Shown here piece by piece: positions 1 to 5,501 of a DNA stretch of 13,484 bases. Source of the DNA: an uncultured Pseudoflavonifractor sp. (GTDB lineage Bacteria > Bacillota > Clostridia > Oscillospirales > Oscillospiraceae); the NCBI GenBank assembly GCA_947565875.1, contig CANOHR010000014.1, forward strand, positions 1-13,484, read 5' to 3'. The number at the start of each line of letters is the position of its first letter. Positions within the stretch are counted from its first letter, which is position 1. The notes under the pieces are model-generated. The model ran no database searches. It had not been told where the DNA came from and saw nothing but the letters and a program-made list of their open reading frames with translations. A program made the position numbers and the translations under genes.

Positions 1-58
1 GGAACGGGGGATAAAAATCTCTGCGGAAAAGCGCCAGGAAAAAAGAGGGCTGCCATCC

Positions 59-87
59 TTGAAAGCCGGGTAAAAAAATGCTATAAT
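59..87 (+). promoter_or_regulatory. sigma-A promoter of miaB
   Basis: The -35 hexamer TTGAAA (59-64) and a perfect -10 TATAAT (82-87) are separated by 17 bp. TG at 79-80 makes it an extended -10. Transcription would start near 94, leaving a leader of about 30 nt before the miaB start codon. The sequence match is strong; activity is inferred. Confidence 0.8.
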
Positions 88-123
88 TTTTTATTAGGCA
101 CACCCCGAAAAGGAGGGGCTTTT

Positions 124-1581
124 TTGGATACCAAGACCACCCGCGTTTCCCCTGCCGACGTTGCCCGGCAGCTGGAGTTTTGCGATAAAATAGCCGAGAG
201 GCTCTCTGCTCAACCGAAGGAATATTTGGCCTTTGTGGACACCTACGGCTGCCAGCAAAACGAGGCGGATTCCGAGCGCATCCGGGGCTATCTCAGAAGG
301 ATGGGCTATGGCTTTACCCAGGACGAGAACGCCGCCGACGTGATCGTCATCAATACCTGTGCCATCCGGGGCCATGCCGAGGACCGGGTGCTTGGAAACG
401 TAGGGGCCCTGGTCCATGCCAAGCGCCGCCATCCGGGGCAGATCATCTGCCTTTGCGGCTGTATGGCCCAGGAGGAGCATGTGGCGGAGAAGATCAAAGA
501 GTCCTACCGCCATGTGGACATTGTCTTCGGCCCTCACGCCCTGTGGAGGTTCCCCGAGCTTCTCTACCGGGTGCTGACCAGACGGGGCCGTGTGTTTGAA
601 AACGACGACGAGCCCGGCTCCATCGCCGAGGGCATCCCCGTGGTCCGGCAAGGGGCGGTGAAGGCCTGGGTGTCCATTATGTACGGGTGCAACAATTTCT
701 GTACCTACTGTATCGTCCCCTACGTCCGGGGCCGGGAGCGCTCCCGTTTGCCGGAGGATGTACTTGCCGAGGTCCGGGAGTTGGTGGAGGAGGGCTATAA
801 GGACATTACCCTTCTGGGGCAAAACGTGAATTCCTACGGGAAAGACCTGGGACTCAGTATGGATTTTGCTGGCCTTCTGGAGGAGATCGACGCCATTCCG
901 GGGGACTTTCTCATCCGCTTTATGACCTCCCACCCCAGGGACGCCTCCCAGAAGCTTTTTGAGGTCATGGGCCGGTGCAAAAAGGTGGCCCCCGTCTTCC
1001 ACCTCCCCGTTCAGGCGGGGAGCGACCGGGTATTGAAGGACATGAACCGCCACTATGACCGCGCAGGATACTTAGACAAGGTAAGGCGCCTCCGGGAGCA
1101 GGTCCCCGACGTGGTCCTCACCTCGGACATCATCGTGGGCTTCCCTGGAGAGACCACCCCCGAGTTTGAGGAGACATTGTCCCTTGTGGAGGAGGTGGGC
1201 TACGACGCCCTCTTTACCTTCATTTACTCGCCCCGGGAGGGGACGCCGGGGGCGAAAATGCCCGACCCCATGCCCATGGCAGAGAAAAAGGCCAACTTCC
1301 AGCGCCTGGTGGACGCCCAGAACGCCATCTCAGCCCAAAAGCACGCCGCCTACATCGGGAAGACCCTTCGCTGCCTGGTGGACGGGGCCTCGGAGGAGGA
1401 TGGCTTCGCCCTCACGGCCCGTACCCCAGGAAACCGCCTGGTGCGGATCGAAGCCGGGGAGGAAAGCCTTATCGGGACGTTCCAGACGGTGGAGATCACC
1501 GGAGCCAACACCTGGTCATTGTGGGGAAGGCTGGGGGAGGGGACGGATTGCCACGCCGGCCTTTCGGCCGGCTCGCAATGA
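124..1581 (+). CDS. miaB: tRNA-2-methylthio-N6-dimethylallyladenosine synthase MiaB
   Basis: Radical-SAM methylthiotransferase that converts i6A37 to ms2i6A37 in tRNAs reading UNN codons. The N-terminal MTTase domain has three cluster cysteines: C43 (in DTYGCQQNEADSE), C79 (NTCAIR) and C113 (GCMAQ). The radical-SAM motif CNNFCTYC gives C189, C193 and C196, followed by IVPYVRGRERSR. A TRAM domain covers about 408-471. The 485-residue length is normal for clostridial MiaB, which has an N-terminal extension before the first cysteine. The start is TTG at 124, with AAAGGAGGGG (109-117) a few bases upstream and no better in-frame ATG. The last 13 or so codons and the stop lie inside a palindromic repeat (1541-1584), so the natural C terminus was probably near WGRLGE. 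Its partner enzyme gene miaA is not in the window. Confidence 0.96.
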   Translation: MDTKTTRVSPADVARQLEFCDKIAERLSAQPKEYLAFVDTYGCQQNEADSERIRGYLRRMGYGFTQDENAADVIVINTCAIRGHAEDRVLGNVGALVHAKRRHPGQIICLCGCMAQEEHVAEKIKESYRHVDIVFGPHALWRFPELLYRVLTRRGRVFENDDEPGSIAEGIPVVRQGAVKAWVSIMYGCNNFCTYCIVPYVRGRERSRLPEDVLAEVRELVEEGYKDITLLGQNVNSYGKDLGLSMDFAGLLEEIDAIPGDFLIRFMTSHPRDASQKLFEVMGRCKKVAPVFHLPVQAGSDRVLKDMNRHYDRAGYLDKVRRLREQVPDVVLTSDIIVGFPGETTPEFEETLSLVEEVGYDALFTFIYSPREGTPGAKMPDPMPMAEKKANFQRLVDAQNAISAQKHAAYIGKTLRCLVDGASEEDGFALTARTPGNRLVRIEAGEESLIGTFQTVEITGANTWSLWGRLGEGTDCHAGLSAGSQ

Positions 1582-1584
1582 CGG
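1541..1584 (+). repeat. REP-like palindrome, left copy flanking the GIY-YIG gene
   Basis: Imperfect palindrome with outer arms ATTGC (1547-1551) and GCAAT (1575-1579). Inner 7-bp arms GCCGGCC (1555-1561) and GGCCGGC (1566-1572) enclose a TTTC loop. It is the inverted counterpart of 1896-1940: 18 nt on the outer side and 16 nt on the inner side are identical. It overlaps the 3' end of miaB and supplies its stop codon. Confidence 0.85.
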
Positions 1585-1593
1585 GGAAAAGAA

Positions 1594-1881
1594 ATGGCGT
1601 ATTACGTTTACATTCTGGCGAACGCTACCAATGTGACGATCTATACCGGAATGACCAATGATCTGGTCCGGCGGGCCTATGAACACAAAAACCATTTGGA
1701 TCCCCATTCCTTTGCGGCAAAATACCATGTGACAAAATTGGTCTATTTTGAACAGGCGGATACGCCCAGGGCGGCTATTGAACGGGAAAAGCAGATCAAA
1801 TCCTGGCCCAGGGCAAAGAAAAATAAACTGGGAGAGACACAAGATCCCACATGGCAGGATCTATATTCCACGCTTTTTTGA
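1594..1881 (+). CDS. GIY-YIG domain nuclease (UPF0213/YhbQ-like)
   Basis: Small single-domain GIY-YIG protein of 95 residues. The GIY part is YVYIL (4-8) and the YIG part is IYTGMTNDL (16-24). R26/R27 follow, then the conserved AIEREKQIK block (61-69) with the likely metal-binding glutamate E63, and a C-terminal KKNKLGE...WQDL signature. Members of this family are presumed DNA nucleases; their cellular job is mostly unknown. The start ATG at 1594 has GGGG at 1583-1586 as a weak ribosome site. Base composition is visibly more AT-rich than neighbouring miaB and mutS, suggesting separate ancestry. The gene is enclosed 9 nt and 14 nt from its ends by an inverted pair of palindromes, so it looks like an inserted cassette between miaB and mutS. 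The family call is firm; cassette mobility is inference. Confidence 0.88.
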   Translation: MAYYVYILANATNVTIYTGMTNDLVRRAYEHKNHLDPHSFAAKYHVTKLVYFEQADTPRAAIEREKQIKSWPRAKKNKLGETQDPTWQDLYSTLF

Positions 1882-1895
1882 CGTCCCCTTTCCTG

Positions 1896-1940
1896 CCGTC
1901 ATTGCGAGCCGGGCAGAGCCCGGCGTGGCAATCCGTCTCC
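1896..1940 (-). repeat. REP-like palindrome, right copy flanking the GIY-YIG gene
   Basis: Inverted counterpart of 1541-1584. Outer arms are ATTGC (1901-1905) and GCAAT (1928-1932). Inner arms GCCGGGC (1908-1914) and GCCCGGC (1918-1924) enclose an AGA loop. Compared with the left copy, position 6 of the inner arm has changed together with its pairing partner, so the hairpin is preserved while the sequence drifts. Confidence 0.85.
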
Positions 1941-1992
1941 ACCGCCCTCCCGGCTTTAACCACACAGAGAAAAAGAAAGTGAGGCGACAGCT

Positions 1993-4581
1993 ATGGCCGA
2001 AGGCACTCCCATGATGCTCCAGTACCATAAGATCAAGGCCGACCACCCGGACTGCATTTTGTTTTTCCGGCTGGGGGACTTCTACGAGATGTTCAACGAG
2101 GACGCTAAGGTGGCATCCAAGGAACTGGAGTTGACCCTTACCAGCCGGGACCGGTCCCGGCCTCCCGAGGAGCGCACCCCTATGTGCGGCGTTCCCTACC
2201 ACGCCGCCGAGGCCTATATCTCCCGGCTTATCGCCAAAGGCTACAAGGTAGCCATCTGTGAGCAGATGGAGGACCCCGCCCTGGCAAAGGGGCTGGTGGA
2301 CCGGGATATTATCCGGATCGTTACCCCCGGCACGGTCATCGAGGAGACCATGCTGGAGGAGGGGAAAAACAACTTTCTCTGCACGCTTTGCCTCCTGGGG
2401 GACCAGGCGGGGCTCTGCTTTGCCGACCTCTCCACCGGAGAGGTCTCCGCCACCGGCTTTGACGGGCCCGGCTGGCGGGAGCATGTGGAAAACGAGTTGG
2501 GCCGCTTTTCCCCCAAGGAAGTGATCTGTTCCCCCGAGGCATGGGAGGACGAGGCGGTAAAGGTCTTCCTTGCCGGCAGGCTGGAGTGCCGCTCCGAGCC
2601 GGGGGCGGCGGAAAGCTTTGACCCGGACCGGGCCGCGGCGGCGGTGGAAAAGCAGTTCGGCCCCAGCGCAGGGCTTCCCGAGGGGCCGGTCTCCCAGGCG
2701 GTGGGGGCCCTGATGACCTATCTTATTGAGACCCAGAAGACCGACCTTGCCCACCTGTCGGCGGTAAACTATTACACCACCGGGGAATTTATGGAGTTGG
2801 ACCTGACCGCCAGGAGAAATCTGGAACTCACCGCTACCCTTCGGGGGGGCGAGAAGCGGGGAAGCCTTTTGTGGGTGCTGGACAAGACCTGTACTCCCAT
2901 GGGACGGAGGCTCATTCGCTCCTGGCTGGAGAAGCCCCTTCTTTCCCCTGTCCAGATCGGGAAGCGCCAGGGGGCGGTAGCCGATCTGGTAAACGACATG
3001 GTGGCCCGGCAGGAGTTGAGCCGGGAACTGAAAGAGGTCACCGACCTGGAGCGGCTGATCGGTCGGGTGGTATATGGTACTGCCGGGGGCCGGGATATGG
3101 TGGCCCTCTCCAGGGGACTGGGGAAGCTTCCCCAGCTGCGGCTGCTGCTGGCCCCCTTCTCCTCCGCCCTTCTGTCGGTACTCCGGGAGAGTATGGATGA
3201 CCTTGCCCAGCTGCGGGGGCTTATTGACTCCACCTTTGTGGACGAGCCCCCCTTCTCCGTCCGGGAGGGAGGCTTCATCCGCCCCGGCGCGGACAGCGAG
3301 GTGGACCGGCTCCGGGGGATCCTCACCGGCGGCAAGGACATGGTGGCCTCCATGGAGGCCCAGGAGAAGGAGCGCACCGGTATCAAGACCCTGAAGGTGG
3401 GCTTCAACAAGGTCTTCGGTTACTACATCGAGGTCTCCAAAAGCTATACCGGCCAGGTGCCTGACACCTATATCCGCAAGCAGACCCTGGTAAACTGTGA
3501 GCGGTACATCACCCCTGAACTCAAGGAGATGGAGAACACCATCCTCAATGCCCAGGACCAGCTTACCACTTTGGAGTACCAGATCTTCTGCCGGGTCCGC
3601 CAATCCGCCGCGGAGCGGGTGGCGGATATCCAGCGCTCTGCCGCCGCGGTGGGGCAGGTGGATGTGCTTTGCTCCTTTGCCAGGGTAGCCGCCGAGAACG
3701 GCTACTGTAGGCCCCAGGTGGATCTCAGCGACGCCATCGAGATCTCCGACGGCCGCCATCCCGTGGTGGAGCGGGCGGCAAAGAATCAGCTTTTTGTTCC
3801 CAACGATACCAGAATGGACGGTGGGGAGGATCTTTGCGCCATCATTACGGGGCCCAATATGGCGGGTAAATCCACCTACATGCGCCAGGTGGCCCTCATC
3901 GTCCTTATGGCGCAAATGGGCTCCTTTGTCCCCGCCCGCTCCGCCCACATCGGGGTGGTGGACCGGGTGTTTACCCGCATCGGGGCCAGCGATGACCTTT
4001 CGGCGGGGGCGTCTACCTTCATGGTGGAGATGAATGAGGTGGCGGAACTTCTCAAAAACGCCACGGGCAAGAGCCTTCTTATTCTGGACGAGATCGGACG
4101 GGGCACCTCCACCTACGACGGCATGGCCATTGCCAGGGCGGTGCTGGAGTATTGCGCCGACAAAAAGCGCCTGGGCTGCAAGACCCTTTTTGCCACCCAC
4201 TACCATGAACTTACCGCCCTGGAGGGGGAGATCCCCGGCGTGAAGAACTACAACATTGCCGCCAAGAAGAAGCAGGACGATATCATTTTTCTTCGTAAGA
4301 TCGTCCGGGGCGGGGCTGAAGCCAGCTACGGCATTGAGGTGGCCAAGCTGGCGGGGGTCCCGGACCGGGTCATTTCCCGGGCAAAGGTGATCCTGGAGGA
4401 ACTGGAGGGAGAGGGCGCCGCGCCTCAAAGCCGCCCGGCCCCGGTATCCTCCGGCGCTCAGTTCTCTCTGGAGGAGATGGGGGCCCTGGCCGTGGCGGAC
4501 AGGCTCCGGGAGGTGGAGGTGGATACCCTTACCCCCATCGAGGCCATGAATCTTCTCTATCAGCTGAAGAAGGAGCTGTAA
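1993..4581 (+). CDS. mutS: DNA mismatch repair protein MutS
   Basis: Mismatch-recognition ATPase of methyl-independent mismatch repair; binds mispairs and recruits MutL. The 862-residue length is typical. The mismatch-reading Phe-X-Glu motif is F30-Y31-E32 in RLGDFYEMF. The clamp and lever regions fill the middle. The C-terminal ATPase has Walker A GPNMAGKST (620-628), Walker B LLILDEIGRGTSTYDG (LDE at 698-700) and the ATHYHEL switch. Near the C terminus QFSLEE could be a beta-clamp-binding motif, which is tentative. The start ATG at 1993 begins MAEGTPMMLQYHKIK, aligning with normal MutS N termini; the ribosome site GTGAGG (1979-1984) is moderate. The gene follows the right-hand palindrome of the GIY-YIG cassette and has no obvious promoter of its own. 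Confidence 0.98.
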   Translation: MAEGTPMMLQYHKIKADHPDCILFFRLGDFYEMFNEDAKVASKELELTLTSRDRSRPPEERTPMCGVPYHAAEAYISRLIAKGYKVAICEQMEDPALAKGLVDRDIIRIVTPGTVIEETMLEEGKNNFLCTLCLLGDQAGLCFADLSTGEVSATGFDGPGWREHVENELGRFSPKEVICSPEAWEDEAVKVFLAGRLECRSEPGAAESFDPDRAAAAVEKQFGPSAGLPEGPVSQAVGALMTYLIETQKTDLAHLSAVNYYTTGEFMELDLTARRNLELTATLRGGEKRGSLLWVLDKTCTPMGRRLIRSWLEKPLLSPVQIGKRQGAVADLVNDMVARQELSRELKEVTDLERLIGRVVYGTAGGRDMVALSRGLGKLPQLRLLLAPFSSALLSVLRESMDDLAQLRGLIDSTFVDEPPFSVREGGFIRPGADSEVDRLRGILTGGKDMVASMEAQEKERTGIKTLKVGFNKVFGYYIEVSKSYTGQVPDTYIRKQTLVNCERYITPELKEMENTILNAQDQLTTLEYQIFCRVRQSAAERVADIQRSAAAVGQVDVLCSFARVAAENGYCRPQVDLSDAIEISDGRHPVVERAAKNQLFVPNDTRMDGGEDLCAIITGPNMAGKSTYMRQVALIVLMAQMGSFVPARSAHIGVVDRVFTRIGASDDLSAGASTFMVEMNEVAELLKNATGKSLLILDEIGRGTSTYDGMAIARAVLEYCADKKRLGCKTLFATHYHELTALEGEIPGVKNYNIAAKKKQDDIIFLRKIVRGGAEASYGIEVAKLAGVPDRVISRAKVILEELEGEGAAPQSRPAPVSSGAQFSLEEMGALAVADRLREVEVDTLTPIEAMNLLYQLKKEL

Positions 4582-4592
4582 GGGAAAGGCCC

Positions 4593-4748
4593 CGGGCGAG
4601 CACAGCTCGCCCCTACAGGAAGGGCCAAGGGACGGGAATAAAGGCCCACCCTGCGATAAAGACAGGCGGGCCGGGGAAAAAGCCTGTCCCACAACAAGGA
4701 CCGGCGGGCGGGGCAAAACGTCCGTAGGGGCGAACTGTGCTCGCCCGC
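4593..4748. repeat. Inverted pair of GTAG palindromes (BIME-like) between mutS and the CPBP gene
   Basis: This makes up most of the 214-bp gap 4582-4795. Left unit 4593-4616 has arms GGGCGAGC (4594-4601) and GCTCGCCC (4605-4612), with its GTAG foot on the minus strand (CTAC 4613-4616). Right unit 4724-4748 starts GTAG (4724-4727) with arms GGGCGAAC and GCTCGCCC. Read in the same orientation, 23 of 24 bases match between units. Between them is a 7-bp inverted repeat GACAGGC (4661-4667) / GCCTGTC (4682-4688). An inverted REP pair of this kind is the layout called a BIME in enterobacteria. Confidence 0.75.
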
Positions 4749-4795
4749 TCTCTGCCGGGTCTGCACAGCGATCTTAAGGAAAGGGGGAAAACGAA

Positions 4796-5485
4796 ATGCT
4801 CCGCCGAAGCTGGAAAACAGAAATGACCGTCTCGGAACAGAGGCGGGGTATGGTGTTTTTTCTCCTTTATCTGCTGGTTTTTCCCCGGATGAATGCCCTG
4901 CTTCAAAGGCTTTGGATGGGGGATGGAGAGGTGCTGGTGGCTGAGGCCAACGTGGTCTATTACGCCTTCCTTTTTACCCTGGCCCTCTTCGTTTTTTGGG
5001 GCTTTTTAAAAAAAGACTTTCTGGGGCTTATGGATTGGCTGCCGGAAAACCTGTTTGCCGTGGGGGTGGCCCTTCTGCTGGCGGGAGGACTTCAGGCGGT
5101 ACTAAGCCTTCTTCCCTTTCCGGTGGCGGACCCCATTTCCTTGCAGTACGCCCAGGAATACCGGCTTGCCCCCGCCCCCACCCTGGCCTTGATCCTGGTA
5201 TTGATCCCAGTGGTGGAAGAGACCTTATTTCGGGGCCTTATTTACGGGAGCCTCCGGGGCTACAGCCGTACCCTGGCCGCCGTTCTGGGGGTGGTCTTCT
5301 ACGCCCTGGCGGTGGTATGGCGGTACGCCCTGGACCTGAAGGACCTTCGGTATTTGCTGCTGGTGATCCCCTATCTTCCCATGTCCGCCGCTCTTACCTG
5401 GTGCTATGACCGGGGGGGAAGCGTGTGGGGCTGTGTGGTCCTTCATGCGCTGCTGAACGGACTTATCCTCATTATGGCGCTTTAA
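4796..5485 (+). CDS. CPBP (Abi/Rce1-like) intramembrane protein, motif 2 histidine missing
   Basis: Polytopic membrane protein of 229 residues with hydrophobic stretches near 18-40, 52-72, 87-107, 127-141, 158-176, 186-201 and 208-228. Motif 1 of CPBP proteases is present as EETLFR (E141, E142, R146). Motif 3 is present as HALLN (H217, N221). Motif 2 normally reads FxxxH; here the aligned segment is FYALAVV (168-174) with V173 or a neighbour where the metal-binding His should be. It may therefore be a catalytically impaired member. Known CPBP roles are CAAX-type proteolysis, bacteriocin maturation or self-immunity; none can be assigned here. AAGGAAAGGGGG (4777-4788) is a good ribosome site for ATG 4796. 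It ends 16 nt before mutL, so the two are probably co-transcribed. Confidence 0.85.
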   Translation: MLRRSWKTEMTVSEQRRGMVFFLLYLLVFPRMNALLQRLWMGDGEVLVAEANVVYYAFLFTLALFVFWGFLKKDFLGLMDWLPENLFAVGVALLLAGGLQAVLSLLPFPVADPISLQYAQEYRLAPAPTLALILVLIPVVEETLFRGLIYGSLRGYSRTLAAVLGVVFYALAVVWRYALDLKDLRYLLLVIPYLPMSAALTWCYDRGGSVWGCVVLHALLNGLILIMAL

Positions 5486-5501
5486 AAGGAAGGTGAAAGC
5501 C

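Noticed and set aside
101..126. Terminator-like CCCC...GGGG followed by T6 just before miaB
   Set aside because: The stem is only 4 bp, and the GGAGGGG arm is the miaB ribosome binding site; the promoter lies directly upstream.
4661..4688. GACAGGC/GCCTGTC hairpin as a mutS terminator
   Set aside because: The loop is 14 nt long and no T-run follows the stem.
1861..4716. A 951-codon open frame on the minus strand opposite mutS
   Set aside because: It is an antisense shadow of GC-rich mutS codons; the product is low-complexity (Gly, His, Leu rich) and has no recognisable domain, while the + strand encodes full MutS.
5493..5501. GTG at 5493 as the mutL start
   Set aside because: The AGGAAGG ribosome site overlaps it; ATG 5502 has correct spacing and the normal MutL N terminus.
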